The notes beneath the pieces are model-generated. The model saw only the letters and a list, made by a program, of their open reading frames with translations, searched no databases and was not told where the DNA came from. Shown here piece after piece: positions 51,764 to 61,021 of a stretch of DNA of 64,000 nucleotides (positions within the stretch are counted from its first letter, which is position 1; each line of letters begins with the position of its first letter). Source of the DNA: Nonomuraea montanisoli (GTDB taxonomy: Bacteria > Actinomycetota > Actinomycetes > Streptosporangiales > Streptosporangiaceae); NCBI RefSeq assembly GCF_013363975.1, contig NZ_JABWGN010000004.1:372001-436000 (forward strand), given 5' to 3'. A program made the position numbers and the translations under genes.

Positions 51764-51781
51764 CGGGTGACGAGGTCGCGA

Positions 51782-53545
51782 CTACAGGTACTGGCCGGTG
51801 TTGGCGACGGTGTCGATGGAACGGCCGGCCTCGGCGCCCTGCTTTCCGGAGACGAGGGTGCGGATGTAGACGATCCGCTCGCCCTTCTTGCCGGAGATGC
51901 GGGCCCAGTCGTCGGGGTTGGTGGTGTTGGGCAGGTCCTCGTTCTCGGAGAACTCGTCCACGCAGGCCGTGAGCAGGTGCTGCACCCGCAGGCCCTTCTG
52001 GCCGCTCTCGAGGAACTGCTTGATGGCCATCTTCTTGCCCCGGTCGACGATGTTCTGGATCATCGCGCCGGAGTTGAAGTCCTTGAAGTAGAGGACTTCC
52101 TTGTCGCCGTTGGCGTAGGTCACCTCGAGGAAGCGGTTCTCCTCGCTCTCGGTGTACATGCGCTCGACGACGCTCTGGATCATGCCGTGGATGGTCGCCT
52201 CGCGGGAGCCGCCGTGCTCGGAGAGGTCCTCCGGGTGCAGCGGGAGGTCCGCGACGAGGTACTTGGAGAAGATGTCCTTGGCCGCCTCGGCGTCCGGCCG
52301 CTCGATCTTGATCTTGACGTCCAGGCGGCCGGGCCGCAGGATCGCCGGGTCGATCATGTCCTCGCGGTTGGAGGCGCCGATGACGATGACGTTCTCCAGT
52401 CCCTCGACGCCGTCGATCTCCGACAGCAGCTGCGGGACGATGGTGTTCTCGACGTCGGAGGACACGCCCGAGCCGCGGGTGCGGAAGATCGAGTCCATCT
52501 CGTCGAAGAACACGATGACGGGAGTGCCCTCGGAGGCCTTCTCCCGGGCCCGCTGGAAGACCAGGCGGATGTGCCGCTCGGTCTCGCCGACGTACTTGTT
52601 GAGCAGCTCGGGGCCCTTGATGTTGAGGAAGAAGCTCTTGCCGGACTGGCCGGTCTTCTCCGCGACCTGCTTGGCCAGGGAGTTGGCGACCGCCTTGGCG
52701 ATGAGCGTCTTGCCGCAGCCGGGAGGGCCGTAGAGCAGCACGCCCTTGGGCGGGCGGAGCTGGTGCTCGCGGAACAGGTCGGCGTGCAGGTAGGGCAGTT
52801 CGATGGCGTCGCGGATCTGCTCGATCTGCCGGGACAGGCCGCCGATCTCCTCGTAGGAGATGTCCGGGACCTCCTCCAGGACGAGCTCCTCGACCTCGGA
52901 CTTGGGGATGCGCTCGTAGACGTAGCCGGAGCGGGGCTCCAGCAGAAGGGAGTCGCCGGCCCGGATCGGCTGGCCCACCAGCGAGTCGGCCAGGCGGACC
53001 ACGCGCTCCTCGTCGGCGTGCGAGATGACCAGGGCGCGCTTGCCCTCGTCGAGGAGCTCCTTGAGCATCACGATCTCGCCGACCTCTTCGTAGCCGAGGG
53101 CCTCGACCACGTTGAGGGCCTCGTTGAGCATGACCTCCTGGCCACGCCGCAGCGAGTCGACGTCGACGGCCGGGCTGACGTTCACCCGCAGCTTGCGGCC
53201 GCCGGTGAACACCTCGATCGTGCCGTCTTCCCGGGCCTCCAGGAAGGTGCCGAAGCCGGATGGCGGCTGCGCCAGCCGGTCGACCTCCTCCTTGAGGGCG
53301 ACGATCTGGTCCCGGGCCTCCTTCAGTGTGGCGACCAGGCGCTCGTTCTGGCCGGTGACGGCCGCGAGGTTCGCCTGCGCCTCGTGAAGGCGCTCTTCGA
53401 GGACTCTGGCCTGACGGGGTGACTCGGCCAGCTTCCGCCTCAGCGCGGTGATCTCCTCCTGCAGGAAGGAGACCTGTGTTGAAAGATCAGCGACCTCCCG
53501 TTCGCGCTGCGCGGCTCGAGCCTCTGCATCATCGCGAGCTGCCAC
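51782..53545 (-). CDS. arc: Proteasomal AAA ATPase Arc/Mpa
   Basis: A 587-residue hexameric unfoldase that feeds pupylated proteins to the 20S core. An N-terminal coiled coil (about 1-95) binds Pup. Two OB folds (about 96-235) are followed by the AAA domain: Walker A GPPGCGKT, pore-loop region LNKYVGETE, Walker [11 protein letters not shown] and [18 protein letters not shown]. The C-terminal GQYL is the penultimate-Tyr motif that docks into PrcA. It starts at GTG with AGGAGG upstream. The 200 nt beyond are intergenic. Confidence 0.97.
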   Translation of the reverse strand: MAARDDAEARAAQREREVADLSTQVSFLQEEITALRRKLAESPRQARVLEERLHEAQANLAAVTGQNERLVATLKEARDQIVALKEEVDRLAQPPSGFGTFLEAREDGTIEVFTGGRKLRVNVSPAVDVDSLRRGQEVMLNEALNVVEALGYEEVGEIVMLKELLDEGKRALVISHADEERVVRLADSLVGQPIRAGDSLLLEPRSGYVYERIPKSEVEELVLEEVPDISYEEIGGLSRQIEQIRDAIELPYLHADLFREHQLRPPKGVLLYGPPGCGKTLIAKAVANSLAKQVAEKTGQSGKSFFLNIKGPELLNKYVGETERHIRLVFQRAREKASEGTPVIVFFDEMDSIFRTRGSGVSSDVENTIVPQLLSEIDGVEGLENVIVIGASNREDMIDPAILRPGRLDVKIKIERPDAEAAKDIFSKYLVADLPLHPEDLSEHGGSREATIHGMIQSVVERMYTESEENRFLEVTYANGDKEVLYFKDFNSGAMIQNIVDRGKKMAIKQFLESGQKGLRVQHLLTACVDEFSENEDLPNTTNPDDWARISGKKGERIVYIRTLVSGKQGAEAGRSIDTVANTGQYL

Positions 53546-53749
53546 GCCCCGTCACCTCCTTCCCAGTCGAGGGCGACTACTTAGGACCTTACCTATCTCG
53601 GGCCCCTCCGTAACCTGGCCGGGCAGTGTTCGTAGAGTGACATTCAGTGTTCGGTGAATAATCCTCGATCGTGCGTTTAATCCTGCCAGCGCGGTAGCCC
53701 GGCGGCTTGTTCCCGTCTCACGCACCAAAGAAGCCTCGTGGCCGAATTG

Positions 53750-54610
53750 TCATAGTTCTTCGGTGGTTCCCTTCGGTCGTCGGCGACGTGGCGGGGGTGT
53801 GACGCCGTCCGCCATGCGGCGGGCGGTGACGAGGAATCCCGTGTGGCCGATCATCCGGTGATCGGGCCGTACGGCGAGTCCTTCGACATGCCAGTCGCGA
53901 ACCAGGGTCTCCCACGCATGGGGCTCCGTGAAACTCCCGTGATCGCGGATAACCTCGACGGTCTTGGACATCTGCGTGGTCGTCGCCACGTAGCAGCAGA
54001 TCACTCCGCCGGGGGTCAGCGCCTTGGCGGCGGCGTCCACGCACTCCCACGGGGCCAGCATGTCGAGGATGACGCGGTCGACGTCGACCTCGTCGATCGA
54101 GGCGACGAGGTCGCCGACGACCAGCCGCCAGTTGGCCAGCGGGCCGTCCTCCTCGGTGCCGAAGAACTTCTCCACGTTGCCCCGGGCGACGTCGGCGAAG
54201 TCCTGGCGGCGCTCGTAGGAGGTGACGTGCCCCTCCGGGCCGACGGCCCGCAGCAGGAAGCAGGTCAGCGCGCCCGAGCCGACCCCCGCCTCGATGACCC
54301 GGGCGCCCGGGAAGATGTCGGCCATGCCGACGATCATCGAGGCGTCCTTCGGGTAGATCACCGCGGCGCCGCGCGGCATCGCCAGGGTGTAGTCCTGCAG
54401 CAGGTGCCGGAACGCGAGGTACTGGGTGCCGCCGGAGGAGCGCACCACGGAGCCCTCCGGCTGCCCGATCAGGTCGCTGTGCGGGATGGCGCCCTTGTGC
54501 GTGTGGAAGACGCCGTCCTGCTTGAGCGTGAACGTGTGACGCTTGTTCTTGGGGTCGGTGAGCTGCACCTGATCCCCCACCTGGAACGGCCCATGCCTGC
54601 GGAAACCCAT
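53750..54610 (-). CDS. trmI: tRNA (adenine-58-N1)-methyltransferase TrmI
   Basis: A 286-residue SAM-dependent enzyme that methylates A58 in the tRNA T-loop. FRRHGPFQVGDQVQLTD begins the N-terminal beta domain. VIEAGVGSGALTCFLLRAVG is SAM motif I, and DRVILDMLAPWECVD and LVRDWHVEG are further family motifs. ATG 54610 lacks a Shine-Dalgarno; TAACCT ends 7 nt upstream, indicating a leaderless message. Its position next to arc is conserved in mycobacteria, as far as I recall. Confidence 0.94.
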   Translation of the reverse strand: MGFRRHGPFQVGDQVQLTDPKNKRHTFTLKQDGVFHTHKGAIPHSDLIGQPEGSVVRSSGGTQYLAFRHLLQDYTLAMPRGAAVIYPKDASMIVGMADIFPGARVIEAGVGSGALTCFLLRAVGPEGHVTSYERRQDFADVARGNVEKFFGTEEDGPLANWRLVVGDLVASIDEVDVDRVILDMLAPWECVDAAAKALTPGGVICCYVATTTQMSKTVEVIRDHGSFTEPHAWETLVRDWHVEGLAVRPDHRMIGHTGFLVTARRMADGVTPPPRRRRPKGTTEEL

Positions 54611-54617
54611 GGCGGCA

Positions 54618-54623
54618 AGGTTA
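54618..54623 (-). promoter_or_regulatory. -10 element for leaderless trmI transcript
   Basis: TAACCT on the minus strand, within TATAACCT, ends 7 nt before ATG 54610. Confidence 0.5.
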
Positions 54624-54665
54624 TAGGGCTTTCGACCGGCCTCCGACGCGCGATATGTATGGGTC

Positions 54666-55763
54666 ATGCTCCCTCGTGCCGTCCTGTCCACCGGATCCCT
54701 CGTCCTGCGCGCCCCTGAGGAGGCCGACGTGGAGGCGATGACCGCCACCTGTGGCGACCCGGTGACCACGCGCTTCCTGCCCCTGCTGCCGTCGCCGTAC
54801 ACCGAGCAGGACGCCCGCGACCGCCTGGCCGTCGCGGCGCGCAAGTGGGAGGAGGGCGGCGCCGAGTTCACCGTCGCCGAGAACGGCGCCTACGCCGGGG
54901 CGGTGCGCGTGTCGCCGCCCGACCGGTGGGGCGTGGTCGAGATCGGCTATCTGGTCGCGCCGTGGGCGCGCGGCAAGGGCGTGGCCACGACGGCCGTGCG
55001 GGCGGTGACCCAGTGGCTGTTCGACCAGGGCGTCCACCGGGTGGAGCTGCGGGCGGAGGTGGAGAACGTCGCGTCGCTGCGGGTGGCGCTGAAGGCCGGC
55101 TTCCGGGAGGAGGGACGGCGGCGCGACGCGCGGGAGACCCATGACGGGCGGCTGACCGACCAGGTGCTGTTCGGACGGCTGGCGCTGGACGCGGGCGAGG
55201 AGGCGCCGTCGTACCTGCCGCCGTTCGAGGGCGGCGAGCTGACCGACGGCGTGGTGCGGCTCACGCCCATCGAGGTCGGCGACGCCCGAGAGTTCCAGCG
55301 GATGATGGCCGAGCCCAGCACCGCGGCCTACGCGGTGGGCCCGGTGGCCACGCTGGAGGAGATCGAGCGGCGCTGCCGCAACACCGGCTACTGGTGGGTG
55401 ACCGGGCAGCGGATGGAGCTGGCGATCCGCGACGCCGGGTCCGGGACGTTCGCGGGGCACGTGCAGCTCATGCAGGTGGTGCCGCTGATGGGGCAGGCCA
55501 TGGTGGGCTACTCGCTGCTGGAGGAGTTCCGGGGCCGGGGCTTCATGACGCGGGCCGTACGGCTGCTGGTGGACTGGGCGTTCGCGAACACCCCGCTGCA
55601 CCGGGTCACCGCGGGCACGAACGCGTCCAACGAGGCGTCCCACGCGGTGCTGCGGCGGGCCGGGTTCGAGCAGGAGTGCGTGCACCGGGAGCTGTTCCTG
55701 ACGAGGGACGGCACGCGGGCCGACGACATCCACTGGGTGCGGCTGCGGCCTCGCGAGGCGTGA
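54666..55763 (+). CDS. Tandem GNAT N-acetyltransferase
   Basis: A 365-residue protein made of two GNAT domains of the RimJ/RimL type. The first (about 8-175) has VEIGYLVAPWARGKGVATTAVRA as the acetyl-CoA motif. The second (about 195-360) has GYSLLEEFRGRGFMTRAVRLL and NEASHAVLRRAGF. Both retain an RGKG/RGRG-type pyrophosphate loop, so both may be active. Substrates could be ribosomal proteins, antibiotics or small amines. It is divergent from trmI with 55 nt between. Confidence 0.9.
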   Translation: MLPRAVLSTGSLVLRAPEEADVEAMTATCGDPVTTRFLPLLPSPYTEQDARDRLAVAARKWEEGGAEFTVAENGAYAGAVRVSPPDRWGVVEIGYLVAPWARGKGVATTAVRAVTQWLFDQGVHRVELRAEVENVASLRVALKAGFREEGRRRDARETHDGRLTDQVLFGRLALDAGEEAPSYLPPFEGGELTDGVVRLTPIEVGDAREFQRMMAEPSTAAYAVGPVATLEEIERRCRNTGYWWVTGQRMELAIRDAGSGTFAGHVQLMQVVPLMGQAMVGYSLLEEFRGRGFMTRAVRLLVDWAFANTPLHRVTAGTNASNEASHAVLRRAGFEQECVHRELFLTRDGTRADDIHWVRLRPREA

Positions 55764-55837
55764 TCCGCCGCTCTGCTCCGTGAGGCCGGCACGCGCTTTC
55801 CGCCGGAGGGCGCCGCGGTTGGCAAAAATCGGACTTT

Positions 55838-55860
55838 CCCGTTGAGGTCTGGTCAACGGG
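55838..55860. terminator. Inverted repeat after GNAT gene
   Basis: CCCGTTGA and TCAACGGG form perfect 8-bp arms around 7 nt, 75 nt after the GNAT stop and 90 nt before the next start. It may be a terminator or an operator for the GAF-like gene. Confidence 0.45.
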
Positions 55861-55949
55861 CGGGTCTCGGAGAATACTCCGGGTCACCGCACCCGTAGAT
55901 CGCGTGATGAGAGAACGCGATCTTTCCCCCTCCCACGGAGGGTACGTCG

Positions 55950-56465
55950 ATGCCTGGCAACCGCGCTCATGTCGTCGTGCACGAACTCATCCGCTCCTTC
56001 GCCTGCCCGGACGCGGCGGCGCTGGCCGACCTGCTGGCCCGCGCCGCGGCCTCCCTCTCCGGCACGGGATACGCCGGACTCGTCCGGGTGGACCCGCTGC
56101 GGGAGACGGCCCACGCCGTCCACGTCCACGCGCCGCCGGGCGACCCGCTGCGGGTTCGGCCCTGGCTGGCCGGGTCGGGGGTGCTCAAGCTCCTGACCAC
56201 GTCGGACCGGCCGGTGCGCCTGCCGCGGGACGTCCCGGCGGGCGAGCCGGGGTTCCTGGCGGCCCCGGTGCCGCTGGCGGTCCGCGAGCACCTGCGGCTG
56301 TGGGTGGCCGGGCGGGACTTCGGCGATCACGACGAGCACCTGCTGAGCCGGCTCGCCACCGCGGGAGGACGCGCTCTGGAGGCGGCCAGCGGGCTGGACG
56401 CGGCCGCTCGGCTGCTGCGCGGGGTGCACGCCTTCGGCGAGGGCCACCCGGCGGCCTCACGCTGA
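55950..56465 (+). CDS. GAF-like domain protein
   Basis: A 171-residue protein. The pattern FLAAPVPLAVREHLRLWVAGRDFGDHDEHLL followed by an Ala-rich helix (LATAGGRALEAA) resembles the final strands and helix of small actinobacterial GAF domains. The N-terminal half is less distinct. It carries no output domain, so it may sense a ligand for a partner. GGAGGG lies about 8 nt before the ATG. Confidence 0.65.
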   Translation: MPGNRAHVVVHELIRSFACPDAAALADLLARAAASLSGTGYAGLVRVDPLRETAHAVHVHAPPGDPLRVRPWLAGSGVLKLLTTSDRPVRLPRDVPAGEPGFLAAPVPLAVREHLRLWVAGRDFGDHDEHLLSRLATAGGRALEAASGLDAAARLLRGVHAFGEGHPAASR

Positions 56466-56482
56466 CGGCGGCCCGCCCGCCT

Positions 56483-56635
56483 CCCCGTCACGTCCCGCCC
56501 AGGGGATCGCCTTCCCCGTCATGTCCTAACCGGGGAAGGCCTTCCCCCGTCACGTCCCGCTCGGGTCGCCTTCCCCGTCACGTCCGGCCCGGGTCGCCTT
56601 GCTTGTCACGTCCCGCCCGGGCGACGCCTTCTCGC
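56483..56635. repeat. 28/31-bp tandem repeat, five units
   Basis: GTCACGTCC-like blocks followed by CGCCCGGGTCGCCTTCCCC-like sequence start at 56487, 56518, 56549, 56577 and 56605. The periods are 31, 31, 28 and 28 bp. It is noncoding, between the GAF-like gene and the FHA gene. Confidence 0.8.
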
Positions 56636-56676
56636 GCACAGGGAGCACGCACCGGGAACGCCCGCGGGAACGACGA

Positions 56677-56708
56677 GGCCCGCGCGACCGGAGGTGGTCG
56701 CGCGGGCC
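56677..56708. terminator. Terminator downstream of the FHA gene
   Basis: A perfect 13-bp stem (56677-56689 with 56696-56708) and 6-nt loop lie 53 nt beyond the FHA gene stop; it can also end the rightward GAF transcript. Confidence 0.8.
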
Positions 56709-56760
56709 CGGTGACCGGATGCGTCCGGCCGGTCGGCGGATCGCTGTCGGCCGAGGTCGG

Positions 56761-58395
56761 TCAGGTGCGGTGCGGCTCGAAGCGCATCGTGCGGGACACG
56801 CCCACCCGGACCGTGGTGCCCGGCGCGATCGTGACCGGCTCGTTCGGCGGGATGTCGTAGAAGTTGGGGTCGCCGGGCGGCTGGATCTGGGTGCCGTTGA
56901 CGGAGCCGAGGTCGACCAGGTTGACGTCCCAGCCGTCGAGCGCCACCCGCAGGTGGCGGCGCGAGACCGAGCCGTCGGGGCTGGTGACCTTGGCGGGACG
57001 GGCGGAGCCGCCGGCCACCTCGGGGGCGCGCTCGGGGTCGCGGCCCAGGAGGTAGTCGCTCTCCAGCGGCAGCGTCGTGCCGTCGTCCAGGATGAGGACC
57101 CCGAGCGACGGGCGCGGCCCCTTGTACGGCACGAGGGTGCGCTGCACCAGGGCGATGCCGCAGACCGCGCAGTAGGGCGAGCGCGGGTCGTTGAAGTGGT
57201 CGTTCTTGCAGTCGACGCCGTAGACGAGCGGACGGTCGCCGTGCTCGGGCTGCTCCTGGCCGCCGTGCTGGCCCGGCCCGGGCTGGCCCGGCTGGTCGTA
57301 CCCCGGCTGGCCGGGCTGGTCGTATCCCGGCTGACCCGGCTGCTCGTACCCCGGTTGGCCGGGCTGGTCGTAGCCGGGCTGACCCGCCTGGTCGTACCCG
57401 GGCTGGCCGCCCTGGTCGTACGGGTCCGGGTGGTCGCCCGACGGCGGGCCGGAGGGCTGGGCCGGCTCGAAGTAGTCGGGCACGGCCGACAGGTGGGGGC
57501 CGGGCTGCGGCTCGGGCTGCCCCGGCTGGTCGTACGGCTCGCCGGCGCCGTTGGGCGTGTGGGCGGGCTCGTCGTAGCTGGGGTAGCCGCCGGCGGGCTG
57601 CGGCTGCTCGTGCAGCGGCTGGAACGGCGAGGCGGGCGACTGCTCGGCGGGCGGCGGCGGGAAGCCGAGGGAGCCGCCGGCGCCCGCGGACTCCGGCGCG
57701 GGGGCGGCCTGCGGCCCGGACGGCGGCCCGGGCTGGAAGCTCTGCGGCGCGGCGGCCGGCGGCTGGTCGCCCGACATCGGGTAGGGCGGCATGTTCACCG
57801 GGGCGCGCTCGGGGGCGGGCGGCTGGATGAGGTCGGGCTCCATGTGCAGCGCCGTGTTCGGCAGTTCGCTGGTGAGCTGCCGGGCCGGGGCGGGCGCGGC
57901 CTGCTCGCCGAGGTCGCCGAGGTCGCCGAAGTCTCCGGACAGGCCGCCGCCGTGGACGACGCCGCCGTCGAAGCGGACGGCGGGATGCGGGGCGCCGGCG
58001 CCGGGCAGGGTGAGCTCCACGCGCGCGACGGGGCCCGCGATGAGCCGGTCGGCCCAGGTCAGCGAGTCGCTGCCGGCCAGGCGGGTCTCGCCGTCGGCGG
58101 TGGTGATGACGGCCGCGGCCGATCCGCTGACCAGGACGGCGACGCCTCCGCCGCCGACCGGTCCGGCCACCGCGCAGGTGGCGGGGTCGCCCGTCATGTT
58201 GGCGGCGAGCACCTGGGCCGCGCGCCTGGCGAGGGCCCGGCCGTCGCCGCCGGAGGCGGCCGTCGAGCGCAACGCCTCAAGCAGGTCGCCCGCGGCGGCC
58301 TCGCCCGCGTCGCAGGCCAGCAGCAGCCCGCCGAGGTAGGCGACGAGGCCGTCGCCGGGAAGCGGACGCACCACGCCGAAGCCCTGGTCGGTCAT
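56761..58395 (-). CDS. FHA domain protein with YDQPGQPG repeats
   Basis: A 544-residue protein. The N-terminal third (about 1-140) resembles a PP2C-like fold but lacks clear metal ligands. A long Pro/Gln/Gly-rich linker follows, with at least six copies of an 8-residue GQPGYDQP unit. A small CKNDHFNDPRSPYCAVCG zinc-ribbon and a C-terminal FHA domain (about 440-540; LLGRDPE, SVSRRHLRV, LVDLGSVNGT) complete it. FHA domains bind phosphothreonine, so the protein is probably a partner or substrate of a Ser/Thr kinase. AAGGAGG precedes the ATG. Confidence 0.87.
   Translation of the reverse strand: MTDQGFGVVRPLPGDGLVAYLGGLLLACDAGEAAAGDLLEALRSTAASGGDGRALARRAAQVLAANMTGDPATCAVAGPVGGGGVAVLVSGSAAAVITTADGETRLAGSDSLTWADRLIAGPVARVELTLPGAGAPHPAVRFDGGVVHGGGLSGDFGDLGDLGEQAAPAPARQLTSELPNTALHMEPDLIQPPAPERAPVNMPPYPMSGDQPPAAAPQSFQPGPPSGPQAAPAPESAGAGGSLGFPPPPAEQSPASPFQPLHEQPQPAGGYPSYDEPAHTPNGAGEPYDQPGQPEPQPGPHLSAVPDYFEPAQPSGPPSGDHPDPYDQGGQPGYDQAGQPGYDQPGQPGYEQPGQPGYDQPGQPGYDQPGQPGPGQHGGQEQPEHGDRPLVYGVDCKNDHFNDPRSPYCAVCGIALVQRTLVPYKGPRPSLGVLILDDGTTLPLESDYLLGRDPERAPEVAGGSARPAKVTSPDGSVSRRHLRVALDGWDVNLVDLGSVNGTQIQPPGDPNFYDIPPNEPVTIAPGTTVRVGVSRTMRFEPHRT
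57263..57425 (-). repeat. 24-bp in-frame repeat in FHA protein linker
   Basis: Six or more imperfect copies of a 24-bp unit encode GQPGYDQP-type octapeptides. Confidence 0.85.
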
Positions 58396-58889
58396 GAGTC
58401 CTCCTTCACGCCGACGGTGGTGCGCTGACGCTCAACGGTGCCCTGGCTGCGCTCGGTCACTCAACTCTCCTCCCCGGAAGCCGGCGATATTACGGCACCC
58501 GCACTGCCGTGCTGGCCACCAGCCTTACGCGTCCCAGCGGCGGGGAGCGCCACGGCGAGGCGGTGCCGATCCGTCGGATCGTCGGGCCGCGGCGAACCCC
58601 TCCGGTCTGTGAGTTCGGCCAAACGGAACACTATCGGCCAGCCGTCGCTTCCTCGAACCGCCGGGGGTGGGATCGGGCCGGCACGCATCCGGCCTGATCA
58701 CCAGTTACGACACTAGCCGGGGGCTGCCGGTTATTCGAGTGGGACAAATCAGGCGCACCCCCAGAAGGGCCCGCCGGACCGGGCGAAGCCCATCAGAACC
58801 ACCCAGGACGACCTGCGAGGGACCCGCCGCCCGACCGATCGAGCCCCCACCGCCCCGGTACCCGGCTTCACGGGCGGACGCCGGCGGGG
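58396..58889. other. Intergenic gap without recognisable gene
   Basis: Between the FHA gene start and the site-2 protease stop. A 6-bp dyad CGATCC-GTC-GGATCG is at 58567-58581. The only open frames are short, Arg/Pro-rich and lack ribosome sites. The FHA promoter probably lies in the left part. Confidence 0.5.
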
Positions 58890-60026
58890 TCAGACGCCGG
58901 TGAAGACCCGGTTGACGTCGGAGGTGGCCAGGACGCCGTAGATCTCGCCGGTGCCCTCGATCAGGAGGTACTCCCCCGCCGGGGTCTCGCGCATGGCGTC
59001 GATGAGCGGCTCCCCGGTCAGGTCGGCGGCCAGGATCATGGACGGCTCCAGCGACTTGGCCAGCGAGGCGACGTTCACCCAGGGGCGGCGGTGCTCCGGG
59101 GTGGCCTGCACGGCGGCCTCGTTGACGATGGCGACGGGCCGGCCGTCGTGGTCGACGACGACGAGCGCCCCGGCCCGCCGCTCGCCGGCCTGGCGCAGCG
59201 CCTCGGCCAGCGGCGTGTCGCCGGCGACCGGGATGGCCCGGCGGGCCAGGGAGCGGGCGTTGACCTGCGGGATGCGGGCGCGGATGCGGGCCACGCGCAG
59301 CGACTGCGTGGCGCCCATCCAGATGAAGGAGGCCAGCACCACCGGCCAGATCATGTCGCGGTAGTCGAGGGGGTCACCGGCGACGGCGGCCATGGCGAGC
59401 GGCCCGACCACGAGGAGCACGGCCAGGACCCGGCCGCCCCAGGCGGCGGCGACGGTGCCGGTGCTGGGCTTGCTGGTGAGCTTCCACACCCCGGCGCGCA
59501 GCATGCGGCCGCCGTCGAGCGGCAGGCCGGGCAGCAGGTTGAAGACGCCCACGATCAGGTTGGAGAGCCAGAGCTGCCAGATCAGCACCTGCGGGATGCC
59601 GCCGCCGTTGATGAGGTACATGTCGGCGAGCAGGCCGCCGCCGGCCAGCGCCAGCGAGAGCGCGGGCCCCGCCGCGGCGATCATGAACTCCTTGGCCGGG
59701 GTGGGCGGCTCCTTCTCGATCTCGGACACGCCGCCGAGCAGGTAGAGGGTGATGCGCCGCACCGGCAGCCCGTACGCCTTGGCCAGGACGCTGTGGGCCA
59801 GCTCGTGCAGCAGCACCGAGACGTACAGCAGGACCGCGAAGACGAACGCGACCGCGTAGGCGGCGACGGTGTCGAGCTCGGGCAGCATGCTGCGCACGGA
59901 GTCGCCGAACACCCAGGTGATGAAGGCGGCGACGATGAACCACGTCCAGGAGACGTAGACCGGGATGCCGAACGGCTTTCCCATCCTCAGGCCCGAGAAC
60001 TCCTGCCGGGGGCTCTGCTCGCTCAC
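58890..60026 (-). CDS. Site-2 family intramembrane metalloprotease with CBS domains (Rip3-like)
   Basis: A 378-residue membrane zinc protease. His74-Glu-Leu-Ala-His78 in SVLLHELAHSV is the zinc site, and NLLPGLPLDGGRMLRAG supplies the third ligand (Asp). About six membrane helices are followed by two CBS domains (about 258-378), which bind adenine nucleotides in other proteins. The class cleaves membrane anti-sigma factors. GTG 60026 has GAGGAG 5 nt upstream. Linkage to the RecB-family nuclease and trmI is conserved in actinobacteria, as far as I recall. Confidence 0.92.
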   Translation of the reverse strand: MSEQSPRQEFSGLRMGKPFGIPVYVSWTWFIVAAFITWVFGDSVRSMLPELDTVAAYAVAFVFAVLLYVSVLLHELAHSVLAKAYGLPVRRITLYLLGGVSEIEKEPPTPAKEFMIAAAGPALSLALAGGGLLADMYLINGGGIPQVLIWQLWLSNLIVGVFNLLPGLPLDGGRMLRAGVWKLTSKPSTGTVAAAWGGRVLAVLLVVGPLAMAAVAGDPLDYRDMIWPVVLASFIWMGATQSLRVARIRARIPQVNARSLARRAIPVAGDTPLAEALRQAGERRAGALVVVDHDGRPVAIVNEAAVQATPEHRRPWVNVASLAKSLEPSMILAADLTGEPLIDAMRETPAGEYLLIEGTGEIYGVLATSDVNRVFTGV

Positions 60027-60111
60027 CGAACTCCTCGTCGTCCGTCATGGGGTGTCGCTGCCTCAGATGCTACGCGCCGGACGGGGTGATCCCGCTTTCC
60101 CCGTCGCGGTT

Positions 60112-60134
60112 CTGTCGGAGGAGTGACCTAGAGT
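60112..60134 (+). promoter_or_regulatory. PafBC/RecA-NDp-like promoter of the RecB-family nuclease
   Basis: CTGTCGGAG (7 of 9 to TTGTCRGTG), then 8 nt, then TAGAGT (full TAN3T match), ending 7 nt before ATG 60142. The GGAGGAG that looks like a ribosome site falls inside this element. Confidence 0.5.
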
Positions 60135-60141
60135 GCGGTGC

Positions 60142-61002
60142 ATGACGTTGACCGATCCGGTGATCATCGGAGCTCTCTCCCCGTCCCGGGCGGGCGACTT
60201 CATGACCTGTCCTCTCCTCTACCGCTTCCGCGTGGTCGACCAGTTGCCGGAGCGGCCGTCGCCGGCGGCCGTGCGCGGCACGGTGGTCCACGCCGTGCTG
60301 GAGCGCCTCTACGACCTGCCTGCCCCGGCGCGCTCCGTTCAGGCCGCCCTGGAGCTGCTGGAGCCCCAGTGGCTGCGGCTGCTCGACGAGGAGCCGCAGT
60401 ACGCGGAGATGTTCGCCGACGACGCCGAGCGGGCCGAGTGGCTGGCGCAGGCGCGATCCATGCTGGAGCGCTACTTCACGCTGGAGGACCCGACCCGCCT
60501 GGAGCCCGCCGAGCGGGAGCTGTACGTCGAGGCGGTGCTGGAGGGCGGGCTGATGCTGCGCGGCTACGTCGACCGGCTCGACGTCGCGCCGAGCGGCGAG
60601 GTGCGCGTGGTCGACTACAAGACGGGCAGCGCGCCCGGGCCCGACTTCGAGGCGAAGGCGCTGTTCCAGATGAAGTTCTACGCGCTGGTGCTGTGGCGGC
60701 TGCGCGGCGAGGTGCCGAGGTTGCTGCAGCTCGTCTACCTGGGCGGCAAGGGCGAGGTGCTGCGGTACGCGCCGGACGAGGCCGACCTGCTGGCCACGGA
60801 GCGCAAGGTGCGGGCGCTGTGGGAGGCGATCGAGCGGGCGCTGCAGTCGGGCGAGTGGCGGGCGCGGCGCAGCCGGCTGTGCGACTGGTGCGACCATCAG
60901 GCGCTGTGCCCGGAGTTCGGCGGCACACCGCCGCCGGTGCCGGCCCGCGAGCCGGGCGACACCGTCCGCCGCAACCGCCGCGCCGCGACGGACGAGTTGT
61001 AG
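60142..61002 (+). CDS. RecB-family PD-(D/E)XK exonuclease with cysteine cluster
   Basis: A 286-residue nuclease. LSPSRAGDFMTCPLLYRFRVVD and VRGTVVHAVLERLY open the fold. GYVDRLDVAPSGEVRVVDYKTG holds the catalytic Asp and DYK. CDWCDHQALCPEF, with the early Cys of MTCPLLY, forms the four-cysteine Fe-S set of AddB/Cas4-type nucleases. A GTG at 60133 with a well-placed GGAGGAG would add three residues. ATG 60142 is preferred because TAGAGT lies 7 nt upstream and homologues start at MTLTDP. It is divergent from the site-2 protease. Confidence 0.92.
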   Translation: MTLTDPVIIGALSPSRAGDFMTCPLLYRFRVVDQLPERPSPAAVRGTVVHAVLERLYDLPAPARSVQAALELLEPQWLRLLDEEPQYAEMFADDAERAEWLAQARSMLERYFTLEDPTRLEPAERELYVEAVLEGGLMLRGYVDRLDVAPSGEVRVVDYKTGSAPGPDFEAKALFQMKFYALVLWRLRGEVPRLLQLVYLGGKGEVLRYAPDEADLLATERKVRALWEAIERALQSGEWRARRSRLCDWCDHQALCPEFGGTPPPVPAREPGDTVRRNRRAATDEL

Positions 61003-61021
61003 AGATTCTTCTGTTACGGCA

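Noticed and set aside
58396..58889. Small genes or a tRNA in the gap between the FHA and site-2 protease genes
   Set aside because: Open frames lack ribosome sites and conserved residues, and no cloverleaf with a T-loop motif was seen.
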